Shown here: positions 8,852 to 17,882 of the stretch, one piece after another
How the letters are laid out: each line of letters begins with the position of its first letter
How positions within the stretch are numbered: position 1 is the first letter of the stretch
DNA from: Bacillota bacterium
Lineage (GTDB): Bacteria; Armatimonadota; HRBIN16
Assembly (NCBI GenBank): GCA_023511455.1
Contig: JAIMBJ010000001.1
Location: forward strand, 65,146 to 129,145
Reading direction: 5' to 3'
DNA length: 64,000 nucleotides
Program-made: the position numbers and the translations under genes
The notes under the pieces: generated by a model
Seen by the model: only the letters and a program-made list of their open reading frames with translations
The model's database searches: none
Told to the model about the DNA's origin: nothing

Positions 8852-9641
8852 CCGATGTTGTAATGGACACGAGTTCCCGCAACTTCTTCCCCACGTCCTC
8901 AGCGCGCATGAGCGATTCGCCGACCAGCACAGCGTGTGCCCCAGCCTGTGCGACGCGCCGCACATCTTCTACCGAATCGATACCGCTTTCGCTGACGATA
9001 ATACTCCCTGGGGGTATCATCGGGGCGAGGCGTTCGGTGACCTCCAAGGTGGTGTGGAAGGTGGTCAGGTCGCGGTTGTTAATGCCGATGATAACCGCAC
9101 CCGCGTCCAGCGCGCGTTGCAGTTGCACCTCTTTGTGCACCTCGACCAGCGCATCCATACCCAGCTCGCATGTAAAGGCAATCAGCTCGCGCAGTTCGGC
9201 ATCGGTGAGTGCCGCCACAATCAAGAGAACGGCATCTGCCCCGGCGACGCGCGCCTCCACCACCTGATATCGGCTGATGAGGAAGTCCTTGCGCAGTAAG
9301 GGCACGTCTACCTGCTGGCGGATGGCACGCAGATAGTCGAGATGACCCTGAAAGAACCGCTCGTCCGTCAGCACGCTGATGGCGCTGGCGCCATGCTCGG
9401 CGTAGACTCGGGCGATATGCAAGGGGTCAAAGTCCTCCCGCAGTACCCCTTTGGACGGCGAGGCTTTCTTGACCTCGGCGATAACCGCTATCCGACCGTC
9501 AGCTCGTTGCAGGGCATGACGAAAGGAGCGCACCGGGGGCGCACCGGATAGCTGTTTCTCCAGCTGGGAGAGGGGCACGCGCAACTCGGCTTCGGCAACC
9601 TCCTGACGTTTGTGAGCCAGGATGGTGTCCAGAATCGTCAC
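8838..9641 (-). CDS. trpC: Indole-3-glycerol phosphate synthase
   Basis: Closes the indole ring in tryptophan synthesis (CdRP to indole-3-glycerol phosphate). 267 residues, the normal length for a monofunctional TrpC. Active-site strands of the TIM barrel are clear: EVKKASPSKG (catalytic Lys), LLRKDFLIS, IGINNRDLTTF, IVSESGI and LVGESLM. The start is GTG at 9641, with AGGAGG 7 nt upstream, overlapping the trpD stop as GTGA. It is the last gene of the minus-strand trp block. Its last codons overlap the tail of the foreign helicase gene, so the end of trpC may have been remodelled by that insertion. Confidence 0.96.
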   Translation of the reverse strand: MTILDTILAHKRQEVAEAELRVPLSQLEKQLSGAPPVRSFRHALQRADGRIAVIAEVKKASPSKGVLREDFDPLHIARVYAEHGASAISVLTDERFFQGHLDYLRAIRQQVDVPLLRKDFLISRYQVVEARVAGADAVLLIVAALTDAELRELIAFTCELGMDALVEVHKEVQLQRALDAGAVIIGINNRDLTTFHTTLEVTERLAPMIPPGSIIVSESGIDSVEDVRRVAQAGAHAVLVGESLMRAEDVGKKLRELVSITTSAMSV

Positions 9642-10666
9642 CTGCCTGCCTCCTGCGTGAACTGAATGTAGCTTTCCAGCACCTGCATGGCTTTGCCGGA
9701 ATCGATGATTTCCCCAGCGACCTGAATGCCCTCGGCGATGGTCTGAGCCGCACCGCCGACAACGAGTGCCGCCCCCGCGTTCAGGAGCAGAAGGTCACGT
9801 GCAGCCCCTTTTTCTCCGCTAAACAGGCGACGTATCATCTCCGCACAGGATTGCGGCGAGTCTGGCGCGCTCACCTCCTCTGGCGAAGCACTCCGCAAAC
9901 CGAATTGCTCGGGGGCGATTCGCTCTTCGCGTATCTGCCCATCCTGTACATGCACGATGATAGTCTCACCCAGTGTGGAAAGCTCGTCCAGACCGGGCTC
10001 ACCGTGCACCACCATCGCGCGCTCCGTGCCCAGCTCCCGTAGCACCTCCGCAATCAGCCGGGTGAGACTGGCATCGAACACGCCAAGCAGCTGGCGCGGC
10101 GCTCCGGCGGGGTTGGTTAGCGGACCAAGGATGTTGAACACCGTGCGCACGCCCAGCTCCTGTCGGACGGGGGCGGCGTACTTCATCGCAGGGTGATGCG
10201 CCCGTGCAAACAGGAAACCGATGCCGATGTCATCAATCGCTTGCGCCACCTTTTCGGGAGGAAGGTCCAGCCGGCATCCCAGCGCTTCCAGCACATCCGC
10301 GCTGCCGCACTTGCTCGTCACGGCACGGTTGCCGTGCTTTGCCACGGGCACTCCCCCTGCGGCGGCGACAAACGCTACCGCCGTCGAGACGTTGAAGGTC
10401 TTCACCCTATCCGCGCCGGTGCCGCAGGTGTCTATCAGTTCCGCTTTTCGCTGGGGATGCACCGCCACGGCATGGCGGCGCATGGTCTCGGCACAGCCGG
10501 CAATCTCTTCCGCCGTCTCGCCTTTCATGCGCAGCGCGACCAGCCAGCCGGCGGTTTGGGCAGGCGTTGCTTGCCCGCTGATGGTGGCTTCCATCAACGC
10601 TGCCGCTTCGGCACGCGTCAGGTTCTGCCGCTCGATGAGTTTGGCAATCGCTTGTTGAACGGTCAT
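9638..10666 (-). CDS. trpD: Anthranilate phosphoribosyltransferase
   Basis: Transfers phosphoribose from PRPP to anthranilate. 342 residues, normal length. The glycine-rich PRPP and Mg binding segments are LIDTCGTGADRVKTFNVST and KHGNRAVTSKCGSADVLE, followed by FLFARAHHPAMKYAAPVRQELGVRTVFNILGPLTNP, all highly conserved. The ATG at 10666 directly follows the M24 peptidase stop (5 bp gap), and the 3' end overlaps trpC by 4 bp, so it is translationally coupled within the minus-strand trp operon. Confidence 0.97.
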   Translation of the reverse strand: MTVQQAIAKLIERQNLTRAEAAALMEATISGQATPAQTAGWLVALRMKGETAEEIAGCAETMRRHAVAVHPQRKAELIDTCGTGADRVKTFNVSTAVAFVAAAGGVPVAKHGNRAVTSKCGSADVLEALGCRLDLPPEKVAQAIDDIGIGFLFARAHHPAMKYAAPVRQELGVRTVFNILGPLTNPAGAPRQLLGVFDASLTRLIAEVLRELGTERAMVVHGEPGLDELSTLGETIIVHVQDGQIREERIAPEQFGLRSASPEEVSAPDSPQSCAEMIRRLFSGEKGAARDLLLLNAGAALVVGGAAQTIAEGIQVAGEIIDSGKAMQVLESYIQFTQEAGR

Positions 10667-10671
10667 ACCTG

Positions 10672-11787
10672 CTATCCTATCTCCCGAATATGGGGTGTGG
10701 GTTCCGAGTTCAGGGACTGACAGCCGTCCGCCGTTACCACGACGACGTTCTCAATGCGCACTCCGAATCGCCCCGGCAGGTAGATACCCGGCTCGACGCT
10801 GAAGCACATACCCTCCTCCAGTATCTGCTTGTTGCCTTTGACGATGTAGGGAGGCTCATGGACGGACAACCCGATGCCATGTCCCGTACGATGCACGAAG
10901 AACTCGCCGTAGCCGGCCTTCTCTATCACCGTGCGTGCGGCGGCATCTACCGACTCTGCAGTGACGCCCGGTTTCACGGCAGCGCGCGCGGCGTAGTGTG
11001 CGTCATAGACAATCTTGTATATCTTTTGTATCTCCGGAGTTGCCTCGCCGATACACACGGTGCGCGTCACGTCGGAGTTGTAACCGTTCAGGCGTGCCCC
11101 GTAGTCAATAACGACTACGTCTCCCGGATGTAGCACCGTCTTAGTCGTGCGGTAGTGGGGCTGGGCGCTATGCTTGCCCGCCGCGACGATGGGTAATCCG
11201 AACGCCATCTCAGCGCCTTGCGCTTCCACTTCCGCCTCAATGGCGCAGGCAACCTCCCATTCGGTGTTGCCCGCGGCGCACAATGCCAGTCCCGCCGCGA
11301 AGGCATTATCCGCGTAGCGCGAAGCCTGTGTCATATGCCACAGCTCGTCCTCGTCTTTGCGAATGCGCGCCGCTGCCCAGATTTCAGTGCCCGGGCGATA
11401 CAGGGCAGTGGGCAGTATCTGCTGCAGCTTCAGCAGAAACAACGCTGGCAGATCCTCGTCGATGGCGATGATGGCGGTGGCGAGGTCCATTTCCTGCGCC
11501 ACCTCGCGCAAAACGGGCTCCACGCCCTCATGGTCTTCCCACACCCGAATGTCGCCGACCCCGAATGCCTCCTGCCGCGCGCTCTCTGCGCTCAGCGCGG
11601 GAACGACCAGAGTCGGTTCACCCTCGGCGGGCACGAACAATGCCATGAAACGCTCGTGCGCTGGCTCCACGAAACCGGTGAGGTAGTGCATATTCACCGA
11701 TGGCGCGGCAATGAAGCAGTCTACCCCCTCACACAACATCGCCTGTTGCATCATCGCAAGGCGATGATGAAGAACGTCAGCGTTCAT
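10672..11787 (-). CDS. M24 family metallopeptidase (Xaa-Pro aminopeptidase/dipeptidase type)
   Basis: Cytoplasmic proline-specific peptidase-like protein of 371 residues with a creatinase N-domain (residues ~1-130) and a pita-bread M24 domain. The dinuclear metal ligands are all present: the Asp pair in DYGARLNGYNSDVTRT, His in HRTGHGIGL, Glu in VEPGIYLPG and Glu in RIENVVVV. The start at 11787 is chosen because GGAGGGG lies just upstream; an in-frame codon 13 residues earlier lacks one. It sits between trpG and trpD, with 5 bp to trpD and 47 bp to trpG, so it appears to be cotranscribed with tryptophan genes although no metabolic link is obvious. Confidence 0.9.
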   Translation of the reverse strand: MNADVLHHRLAMMQQAMLCEGVDCFIAAPSVNMHYLTGFVEPAHERFMALFVPAEGEPTLVVPALSAESARQEAFGVGDIRVWEDHEGVEPVLREVAQEMDLATAIIAIDEDLPALFLLKLQQILPTALYRPGTEIWAAARIRKDEDELWHMTQASRYADNAFAAGLALCAAGNTEWEVACAIEAEVEAQGAEMAFGLPIVAAGKHSAQPHYRTTKTVLHPGDVVVIDYGARLNGYNSDVTRTVCIGEATPEIQKIYKIVYDAHYAARAAVKPGVTAESVDAAARTVIEKAGYGEFFVHRTGHGIGLSVHEPPYIVKGNKQILEEGMCFSVEPGIYLPGRFGVRIENVVVVTADGCQSLNSEPTPHIREIG

Positions 11788-11834
11788 CCTTGTCCCCCCT
11801 CCATGCTCTTCATCAGGACACAACAAACAGCATA

Positions 11835-12407
11835 TTATCCCGAACGCATGTTCAGGAAATTGCGCAGCAGGTCTTTGCCCGGCTGCGTCAGGATAGATTC
11901 CGGATGAAACTGCACCCCTTCAATCGGGAACTCTCGATGCCGCACGCCCATAATCTCTCCGTCATAGGTCTCCGCTGAGATTTCCAGGCAATCCGGCAAA
12001 CTTTCGCGGGCGATCACCAGCGAGTGGTAGCGGGTGGCTTCAAATGGATTGGGCAGGGAACGAAACACGCCGCGCCCATCATGGTAAATCGCGGAGGTTT
12101 TACCGTGCATAATCTGTTGCGCCCGCACGATCTCTCCACCGAACGCCGCGCCAATGCACTGATGTCCCAAACACACCCCGAGAATGGGTACTTTGCCTGC
12201 GAAACGTTGTATCAGGGGCACCGAGATGCCCGCCTCTTTCGGCGTGCAGGGGCCCGGCGAGATGACGATGCGCTCGGGCTGCAGTCTCTCGATCTCCTCC
12301 AGCGTGATGGCATCGTTGCGGTAAACCTTCAGGTCTGCACCCAGCTCGCCGAAATACTGCACCAGATTATAGGTGAAACTATCATAGTTGTCGATAATCA
12401 GTAGCAT
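11835..12407 (-). CDS. trpG: Anthranilate synthase component II (glutamine amidotransferase)
   Basis: Supplies ammonia from glutamine to TrpE. 190 residues. It begins [19 protein letters not shown], with [12 protein letters not shown], the nucleophile Cys in [15 protein letters not shown] and the His/Glu of the triad in [12 protein letters not shown] 12407 matches the family start and has GAGG upstream; a GTG at 12419 overlapping the trpE stop by 4 bp is an alternative giving four more residues. It could also serve p-aminobenzoate synthesis (PabA), as in many bacteria, but adjacency to trpE favours TrpG. Confidence 0.95.
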   Translation of the reverse strand: MLLIIDNYDSFTYNLVQYFGELGADLKVYRNDAITLEEIERLQPERIVISPGPCTPKEAGISVPLIQRFAGKVPILGVCLGHQCIGAAFGGEIVRAQQIMHGKTSAIYHDGRGVFRSLPNPFEATRYHSLVIARESLPDCLEISAETYDGEIMGVRHREFPIEGVQFHPESILTQPGKDLLRNFLNMRSG

Positions 12408-12415
12408 CTCTGACC

Positions 12416-13897
12416 TCACTCGAGACCGGCTTCCGCCATCTCCACCGCGCGCATCAGCGCACCTGCTTTATTCAGGCACTCCTGATGTTCACGCTCCGGC
12501 ACCGAGTCCGCAACGATTCCCGCTCCTGCCTGAATATAGGCAACCCCGTCTTTGATGACGATGGTACGGATGGCGATACAGGTATCCATGTCACCGCTGA
12601 AACTGAAGTAGCCAACTGCGCCTGCGTAGATACCTCGCCGTGTCGGCTCTAACTCCTCGATAATCTCCATCGCGCGCACTTTGGGTGCCCCCGAAACCGT
12701 ACCCGCAGGGAAGCAGGCGCGCAGGGCATCGAAAGCATCCTTGTCGGGGGTAAGCCTGCCTTTCACATCAGACACGATATGAATCACATGCGAGTACTGC
12801 TCAATGGTCATCAGCTCTTCCACGCGCACCGTGCCGTAAGCGCAGACGCGCCCCAAATCGTTGCGTCCAAGGTCTACCAGCATCACATGTTCGGCGCGCT
12901 CCTTCTCGTCTGCCAGCAGCTCCCGAGCCAGCCTTTTATCGTCTTCAGGGGTTTTACCTCGTGGGCGCGTGCCCGCAATGGGACGGGTGGTGGCGATGCG
13001 TTTTTCCACCGTCACCAGAATCTCCGGCGAAGCTCCCGCCAGCACCACATCGTCCAGCTCCAGATAGAACATGTAGGGCGAAGGGTTCAGCGAGCGCAGG
13101 GCGCGGTATACATCGAACGGATGCGACTGGATAGGGGCATGCCAACGTTGAGAGATGACCATCTGCGTGCCGTCGCCCGCCGTGATATACTCCTTGGTTC
13201 GGGCAACTGCCTGCTGATACTGCTCGGGCGTCTGGTTTGGTGTGAAGACAACGGGCGTCTGCCTCGCCGGTGTTTTGGGGGCTGGCGGTAGCGGAGCGCG
13301 AAGCCTTTCGATCATCTCGTCCACTCGCGCACAGGCTTCCTCGTATGCTTTGTCCGCGTTGCCCTCCACATGCGCGTTGCTCAGCGCGATGATGCGATGG
13401 CGTACGTGATCGAAGATAATCAGGGAATCCGCCAGCAAGAAGCAGCTGTCGTCCACCTGTAAGTCATCCACCGTCTCTTCGGGCAGCCGCTCGAAGAAGC
13501 GCACCATGTCGTAGGCGATGTAGCCCACCAGCCCACCCACAAAGCGAGGCAACTCGGCTGGCAACGCGATGCGATAGGGGCTGAGCAGGCTTTTGAGACG
13601 GTGCAGGGGGTCCTGCCCCTGCGGAAGTATCTCGGTAGTTACCGTTCCATCCCGGATAAGGCGTATCTCGCGCCCCTTGCTGCGGAACACCAGGGCAGGC
13701 TCCGTGCCCAGGAACGAGTAGCGCGCGATTCGCTCGCCGCCCGCCACGCTTTCCAGCAGAAACGAGTATCTCCCCCGCGCGATTTTGCGGAACGCCGAAA
13801 CAGGCGTCTCCATGTCCGCCAGAATCTCGCGGTACACGGGTATCAGGTTGCTCTGCTGCGCCAGACGATGGAACTCCTCTCGCGAGGGAGAGAACAT
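12416..13897 (-). CDS. trpE: Anthranilate synthase component I
   Basis: Converts chorismate to anthranilate with TrpG. 493 residues, normal length. The N-terminal part holds [18 protein letters not shown], the region carrying the tryptophan feedback site in the family. The chorismate-binding C-terminal domain holds [47 protein letters not shown] and [12 protein letters not shown]. The ATG at 13897 has GGAGGAG 8 nt upstream. It is the first gene of the minus-strand trp block and has its own candidate promoter. No leader peptide rich in Trp codons or terminator/antiterminator pair is visible upstream, so classical attenuation is not supported. Confidence 0.97.
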   Translation of the reverse strand: MFSPSREEFHRLAQQSNLIPVYREILADMETPVSAFRKIARGRYSFLLESVAGGERIARYSFLGTEPALVFRSKGREIRLIRDGTVTTEILPQGQDPLHRLKSLLSPYRIALPAELPRFVGGLVGYIAYDMVRFFERLPEETVDDLQVDDSCFLLADSLIIFDHVRHRIIALSNAHVEGNADKAYEEACARVDEMIERLRAPLPPAPKTPARQTPVVFTPNQTPEQYQQAVARTKEYITAGDGTQMVISQRWHAPIQSHPFDVYRALRSLNPSPYMFYLELDDVVLAGASPEILVTVEKRIATTRPIAGTRPRGKTPEDDKRLARELLADEKERAEHVMLVDLGRNDLGRVCAYGTVRVEELMTIEQYSHVIHIVSDVKGRLTPDKDAFDALRACFPAGTVSGAPKVRAMEIIEELEPTRRGIYAGAVGYFSFSGDMDTCIAIRTIVIKDGVAYIQAGAGIVADSVPEREHQECLNKAGALMRAVEMAEAGLE

Positions 13898-13946
13898 GCG
13901 TGTTTCTCCTCCAGCAAACGCAAGGGATAACAGTTAGCGTAACGTT

Positions 13947-13976
13947 ATTATAGCAGATTGGGGCAAGGGGCGTCTA
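13947..13976 (-). promoter_or_regulatory. Candidate promoter for trpE-trpG-M24-trpD-trpC
   Basis: On the minus strand TAGACG (13976-13971), an 18-bp spacer and TATAAT (13952-13947) precede trpE. The -35 element overlaps the stop codon of the upstream DUF167 gene. The leader contains a short inverted repeat, GTTA-GCG-TAAC, at 13933-13943 that could be an operator. The trp block could also be read from the gene cluster upstream. Confidence 0.55.
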
Positions 13977-14240
13977 CTGTCGGCGGAACCTGCCCACTAT
14001 ATCCGGTTCGCCCTGTTCGATGCGGAACACCTTATCGCGGCTGTGCGCCCCCTGCACCAGCACAATCGCGCTTTTGGGGATATCGAGCGCTTTCGACAGC
14101 AGTTCGCGGCAGGCTTTGTTCGCCTGTCCTTCCGCAGGGGGAGCGGTCACGCGCACCCGCAGGGTTTCGCCGTCCCAGCTTTCCACTTCATTGCGTCCGG
14201 CGCGAGGGGTCAATCGCACTTTCAGGTACCACTGGCTCAT
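13974..14240 (-). CDS. DUF167 (YggU) family protein
   Basis: A small 88-residue protein of the YggU/DUF167 family. It runs MSQWYLKVRLTPRAGRNEVE, then LRVRVTAPPAEGQANKACRELLSKAL (family core AP..G.AN..L) and VQGAHSRDK. The molecular function of the family is unknown; genes are often found beside yggT, as here. The start overlaps the stop of the upstream CPBP gene by 4 bp (ATGA), indicating translational coupling. A longer frame reaching 15167 is only a shadow of the CPBP gene. Confidence 0.9.
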   Translation of the reverse strand: MSQWYLKVRLTPRAGRNEVESWDGETLRVRVTAPPAEGQANKACRELLSKALDIPKSAIVLVQGAHSRDKVFRIEQGEPDIVGRFRRQ

Positions 14241-15679
14241 CCCGCTACCCTCAGCAGTTGGGTGGCTATCAGCGCAAGCGTATTGTTCAGGGCGTGCATC
14301 CAGATGCAGGGCAACAGACTGCGACGTTCTACAAACAGCGCGCCCAGCATCACGCCGATGACGAAAACCGCTACCCAGCCAAGATACATCTGCGGATGCA
14401 ATACCGAGAAGACCAGCGCGGAACCCAAAATGCCTGCCCACTTGTTGCCCGTGCGCGCCCACAGGGCATTCAGAAGCACTCCGCGGAAGAATATCTCCTC
14501 GAACAGCGGAGCAAATACCGCGGCCACCAGAAACAAGAGGATGGTAACCCACCACGGGTTCTCCGACATTGCCACGCCCGCGATAGGATGGGCAGGAGTG
14601 GGTATCGCAGGAAGAAGCACCTGTACCACCACCACCGTCACCAGTAACACGGGCACAGTTGCCACATAAGCCGCCGTTCCCCAACCAACGTGCTGGAACA
14701 AGGGTTTCCAGACCAGGCCGATGTCGCGCCAGCCCATGCCCGCACGCTTCATGAACAGATGCAGCAACCAGACGGCGACACCGCCCGTCGTTGCCTGCAC
14801 CAGCACGACCAGCACCACCAGTAAAGGGGTAGAGGCAGCCAGACTGCGTACAAATCCCCCCGCCATCCACCCCCCGAAGTATGTCGCGGCGAAGTAAGCT
14901 ACCAGTCCCCACAGCATCGCTTCCGTACAACGGTAAGGCAGGGAAGGCGGTGCCGGCTGTGCCGAGTGGGCACTGCTCTTCCACACTGCGTATGTCAGCC
15001 ACAGCATCAGCCCAACCAACAGCAATATCGCGACGACCAGGAAAACCCCGATGAATATCTGCTGCAGCTGGTTTGCCTGCTGGCGAGCCTCGACATCCCA
15101 CCTGCGTGCCGCTTCGGTGTTGCCTGCCAGAAACTCCAGATGCTTCAACGCAAGCAGACGCATCCATCCGAGTTGGGAGTTCTCAATCGTTCGTCGGAAC
15201 CGTTCGTAGTCTGCGGGGGACAAAGAGCTACCATTCCCATATACCGTTTCGCACCAGCGTTGTATCTCTTTCTTCTGCTCAGCGGAAAAGCGGGTAGGGG
15301 CGGCAGGCATACGCTGCAGCAGCTGCCGAATGCGTTCTCGCGCGACTTGCTGACCGATGACGCTTTCGCGATCGTGCAGCAGGATAATGGCTCGTACCAG
15401 CGCACCCAGCGGAGCGTCTTTGGCAGAGAGCAGTCCCACCACCTCGTTCCACTCTGCCCCGCGCACCGCACTGAAGGGTAATACATCTCCGTACAGCATT
15501 CGTGCGCTGAAATCAGCCTGCATCACCTTCGTGGTCCACGTGTCCATGCGGTCGACGATGCGAGGGCGCAGCATCAGCAGGTTTGACAGCACGATGAGCG
15601 CAAACAGGAGTAGAGCTACCCACAGAGCTGCACCTTTGCCCTGTGGACTTTCCTCAAACTGAGGCGGATTGTTCCACAT
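14237..15679 (-). CDS. CPBP family intramembrane metalloprotease, long form
   Basis: Membrane protein of 480 residues. It has one N-terminal membrane segment (~residues 18-38), a ~160-residue soluble region, then about seven membrane segments forming the CPBP (CAAX protease and bacteriocin-processing, Abi) domain. The catalytic motifs are EEIFFRG, FSVLHPQMYLGW and CIWMHALNN, supplying the Glu and His residues of the glutamic-type protease. Substrate unknown. It is in a minus-strand cluster with divIVA and yggT; its start overlaps the divIVA end by 26 bp. The soluble insertion after the first helix is longer than in typical CPBP proteins. Confidence 0.9.
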   Translation of the reverse strand: MWNNPPQFEESPQGKGAALWVALLLFALIVLSNLLMLRPRIVDRMDTWTTKVMQADFSARMLYGDVLPFSAVRGAEWNEVVGLLSAKDAPLGALVRAIILLHDRESVIGQQVARERIRQLLQRMPAAPTRFSAEQKKEIQRWCETVYGNGSSLSPADYERFRRTIENSQLGWMRLLALKHLEFLAGNTEAARRWDVEARQQANQLQQIFIGVFLVVAILLLVGLMLWLTYAVWKSSAHSAQPAPPSLPYRCTEAMLWGLVAYFAATYFGGWMAGGFVRSLAASTPLLVVLVVLVQATTGGVAVWLLHLFMKRAGMGWRDIGLVWKPLFQHVGWGTAAYVATVPVLLVTVVVVQVLLPAIPTPAHPIAGVAMSENPWWVTILLFLVAAVFAPLFEEIFFRGVLLNALWARTGNKWAGILGSALVFSVLHPQMYLGWVAVFVIGVMLGALFVERRSLLPCIWMHALNNTLALIATQLLRVAG

Positions 15680-16190
15680 GCGACTGCTCCGGTTCGGGTC
15701 GCTCGGTCTTCTCCTCCGGGCACGCCGGTTCTGTATCTATCTCGGCAGGTGGTAGGGACAGGTAGCGCTCGACGAATTCCAGCATACCGTTCAGGGCGGA
15801 GCGAAGTTCGATAGCGAACCGCTGACGGGCTACCTGTAAATCGGCGATGGCTTTTCGTTGCTGTTCGAACTGCTGGCGTATCTGCATCTCCGCCTGCGCC
15901 CGGAGGATTTCTGCCTCTTGATGCGCCGTAGCACGCAGCTCGTCGGCGGTACGTTGCGCCAGCACCAGCGCCTCCTTCATCGCCTCCTCCATCGAACGAT
16001 AACGGTTCAGCTCCTGCTCCATTTGCGCTACCTGCTCGCGCAGACGGGCGTTTTCCAGCACAACCGCCTCGTAATCCGCACCAACCTCCGCGAGAAACTC
16101 GTCGACCTCGCTGGTGCGGTAACCACGCAGCGCACGTCGAAATCGCTTGTTGGTGATGTCTATGGGTGTCAGCCTTACCGGTGTGGTCAT
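15654..16190 (-). CDS. DivIVA domain protein
   Basis: Cell-division or polar-growth scaffold of 178 residues. The N-terminal DivIVA signature is intact: MTTPVRLTPIDITNKRFRRALRGYRTSEVDEFL, with the Arg and Phe residues that bind membranes in the family. After it comes a long coiled coil (about residues 35-135, rich in Glu, Gln, Ala, Arg) and an acidic tail. ATG 16190 follows the yggT stop by 2 bp; an ATG at 16205 is possible but would overlap yggT. The yggT-divIVA order is conserved in many bacteria, usually near ftsZ, which is not in this window. Confidence 0.9.
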   Translation of the reverse strand: MTTPVRLTPIDITNKRFRRALRGYRTSEVDEFLAEVGADYEAVVLENARLREQVAQMEQELNRYRSMEEAMKEALVLAQRTADELRATAHQEAEILRAQAEMQIRQQFEQQRKAIADLQVARQRFAIELRSALNGMLEFVERYLSLPPAEIDTEPACPEEKTERPEPEQSHVEQSASV

Positions 16191-16192
16191 TG

Positions 16193-16453
16193 CTACAACC
16201 GCCATATCATCTGACGAACAATCTGTATGATGATCAGTGCCACAAAGGGACTGAAGTCCAGCCCGTACCGCCAGGGAGGCACCAGCTTGCGAATCGGGTC
16301 CAGTATGGGCGAGGTGATGCGGCTGAGAGTGCGCGGCACCGGGTGCCAGGGGCTCCACTTGACGACGTTCGCGTACATCAACCACGACAGGATGACGTCC
16401 GCCAGTATTGCCCACGTCAACAGCTGCAGGAGCAAGTCCAGCACACCTGTCAT
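16193..16453 (-). CDS. YggT family membrane protein
   Basis: An 86-residue integral membrane protein with two hydrophobic segments (residues ~5-25 and ~65-84). The family core is present: ILADVILSWLMY, SRITSPILDPIRKLVPP and GLDFSPFVALIII. YggT proteins are linked to osmotic tolerance and division in other bacteria, with no defined biochemical role. It overlaps the TPR gene stop by 4 bp (ATGA) and is followed at once by divIVA, so the cluster TPR-yggT-divIVA-CPBP-DUF167 looks like one transcription unit. Confidence 0.9.
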   Translation of the reverse strand: MTGVLDLLLQLLTWAILADVILSWLMYANVVKWSPWHPVPRTLSRITSPILDPIRKLVPPWRYGLDFSPFVALIIIQIVRQMIWRL

Positions 16454-17067
16454 CGCTGTCCTCTCTCCCCAAAGGAAGGTGAAGAATCACGCGTCATGAC
16501 GTCACGGATGTTCTTCCGTACTGCCTCCATCTGGTCTACCGGCATCATCGGGAACCGACGCAAAAGCTCCTGCCACGTCTCCAGAGCCTTTTCGCGCTCC
16601 CCCAACCTAGCATACACGTGCCCCAGCGTGTTCCACACGAACCACTCGCAGGGAAACTTCACCGCCTGCTCCAGATACTCCCGCGCCCTAGCGTAATCCT
16701 TTTTGCGGATGTAGTAGTACTGTCCCAGTTCGTAGTACATGTCATAAGCGTTCGGGTTATTGCGCAGACCGCGTTGGTACAGCGCCACCGCTTCATCGTC
16801 ACGGTCCGAGCTCCACAGTAACCATCCGGCGTTCTCATACAGATCGATGTTGTGGGGGTCCAGTGGAATGGCAAAGTAGGTCATGTTGATCAGATGTTCG
16901 TGTTGACCGTCATGCCACCAGCGGTCCATCTGTACAATCCAGCGATCTACCACCCCATCCATGATGGTATCCACACGCTTTTGAATCTCTGCGGGCAAGG
17001 GGCGAGGTTGCGCCTGCGCCGATGCGAAACACACACATACCAGTCCGATTGTCCAGAGCCATTTCAT
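16450..17067 (-). CDS. Secreted TPR-repeat protein
   Basis: A 205-residue protein with an N-terminal signal peptide (MKWLWTIGLVCVCFASAQA, cleavage likely after AQA) and tetratricopeptide repeats. Repeat-like units are DLYENAGWLLWSSDRDDEAVALYQRGL, AYDMYYELGQYYYIRKKDYARAREYLEQAV and WFVWNTLGHVYARLGEREKALETW. It is probably a periplasmic scaffold; the partner is unknown. The start is at ATG 17067, where the signal peptide begins, with AAGGA upstream. It is the first gene of the minus-strand cluster. Confidence 0.85.
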   Translation of the reverse strand: MKWLWTIGLVCVCFASAQAQPRPLPAEIQKRVDTIMDGVVDRWIVQMDRWWHDGQHEHLINMTYFAIPLDPHNIDLYENAGWLLWSSDRDDEAVALYQRGLRNNPNAYDMYYELGQYYYIRKKDYARAREYLEQAVKFPCEWFVWNTLGHVYARLGEREKALETWQELLRRFPMMPVDQMEAVRKNIRDVMTRDSSPSFGERGQR

Positions 17068-17132
17068 GGTTGCTGATCCTTTCTCATCGCGGTGTTTTAA
17101 TCCTATTGTCGGCAACCGCACTGTCCTGTAGT

Positions 17133-17162
17133 AGTATACGGGGAATCTGGTGCAAAAATCAA
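17133..17162 (-). promoter_or_regulatory. Promoter for the TPR-yggT-divIVA cluster
   Basis: Minus strand: TTGATT (17162-17157), 18-bp spacer, TATACT (17138-17133). The predicted start near 17127 gives a ~60-nt leader to ATG 17067. It is back to back with the promoter at 17169-17198; only 6 bp separate the two -35 boxes. Confidence 0.6.
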
Positions 17163-17168
17163 CGTGAT

Positions 17169-17198
17169 TTGACCGGCAGAGTGCGTTTGGGTTATACT
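17169..17198 (+). promoter_or_regulatory. Promoter for the second CPBP gene
   Basis: TTGACC (17169-17174), 18-bp spacer, TATACT (17193-17198), ending 24 bp before ATG 17223. It faces away from the promoter at 17133-17162, so the two -35 regions are adjacent and one bound protein could control both. Confidence 0.65.
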
Positions 17199-17222
17199 GC
17201 GTATGCCAACAGGAGCGTATCG

Positions 17223-17801
17223 ATGCGTCGTCTGGTGTCTACACTGGTGTGGCTGGAAAGCGCGCTGGCGATAGCCGGTTTCGGGTTGCTTGCTCTGCGG
17301 ATAAGCTGGCTGCGTACCGGATGGCCGCGGGTCATCTATCCCACCTGGCAGGACACGTTGCTGGGGGTACTTCTCACCGCTGTCATGCTGGCTCTGGCGG
17401 TCGCCGGTTCCGCCGCATCCGAACGATGGGCAGCCTGGGCTTTCCTTAAGCGGTGGATGCTGCAGGTTTCGCCTTTTCTCTCGGAACTCCAGCCAAAGGA
17501 GATGGTGTTGTTGTCGGTGGTGGCTGGGTTTGGCGAGGAGGCGTTGTTTCGCGGCGTTATCCAGCCGATTGCCGGTATCTGGCTGGCTTCCCTGCTCTTC
17601 GCGGTCATCCATGTGTTGCGATGGGACAGCGACGGTATCAAGATGATACTGTTCTACATGCCGTTTGGACTGCTGTTAGGCGGGTTGTACTTGCTCACCG
17701 ATAATCTGTGGGGATGCTGTGTGGCGCATACGCTTTATGACCTGGTGGCTTTGTGGTGGATACAGCGACAGGTGAAACGGTCTGGTTTCTCGGCTCATTG
17801 A
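17223..17801 (+). CDS. CPBP family intramembrane metalloprotease, short form
   Basis: Membrane protein of 192 residues with about six hydrophobic segments. CPBP motifs are GFGEEALFRGVIQP (Glu-Glu and Arg) and LLFAVIHVL (His), followed by CVAHTLYDLVALWW. It is shorter than the neighbouring CPBP protein and not obviously a recent copy. AGGAG lies 7 nt before ATG 17223. It has its own promoter and precedes trpF by ~80 bp; it may be monocistronic or read into trpFBA. Confidence 0.88.
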   Translation: MRRLVSTLVWLESALAIAGFGLLALRISWLRTGWPRVIYPTWQDTLLGVLLTAVMLALAVAGSAASERWAAWAFLKRWMLQVSPFLSELQPKEMVLLSVVAGFGEEALFRGVIQPIAGIWLASLLFAVIHVLRWDSDGIKMILFYMPFGLLLGGLYLLTDNLWGCCVAHTLYDLVALWWIQRQVKRSGFSAH

Positions 17802-17856
17802 CGCTTCGGGGGATGCAATCCGCTGCAGGGACTGCGTGTTTGCCCGCTTCGTGGTG

Positions 17857-17862
17857 TATACT
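17857..17862 (+). promoter_or_regulatory. Possible -10 box before trpF-trpB-trpA
   Basis: TATACT 21 bp upstream of the trpF GTG. No good -35 hexamer is seen at 16-19 bp, so this is weak; trpFBA might also be read from the CPBP promoter at 17169. Confidence 0.3.
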
Positions 17863-17882
17863 CTAAGAGGGAGTGTACGCTC

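Noticed and set aside
13898-13973. Tryptophan attenuator before trpE
   Set aside because: The leader is under 80 bp, has no short frame with Trp codons and no terminator hairpin.
13974-15167. A 397-residue reading frame on the minus strand
   Set aside because: Only its last 88 codons (DUF167) are real; the rest is an out-of-frame shadow of the CPBP protease gene.
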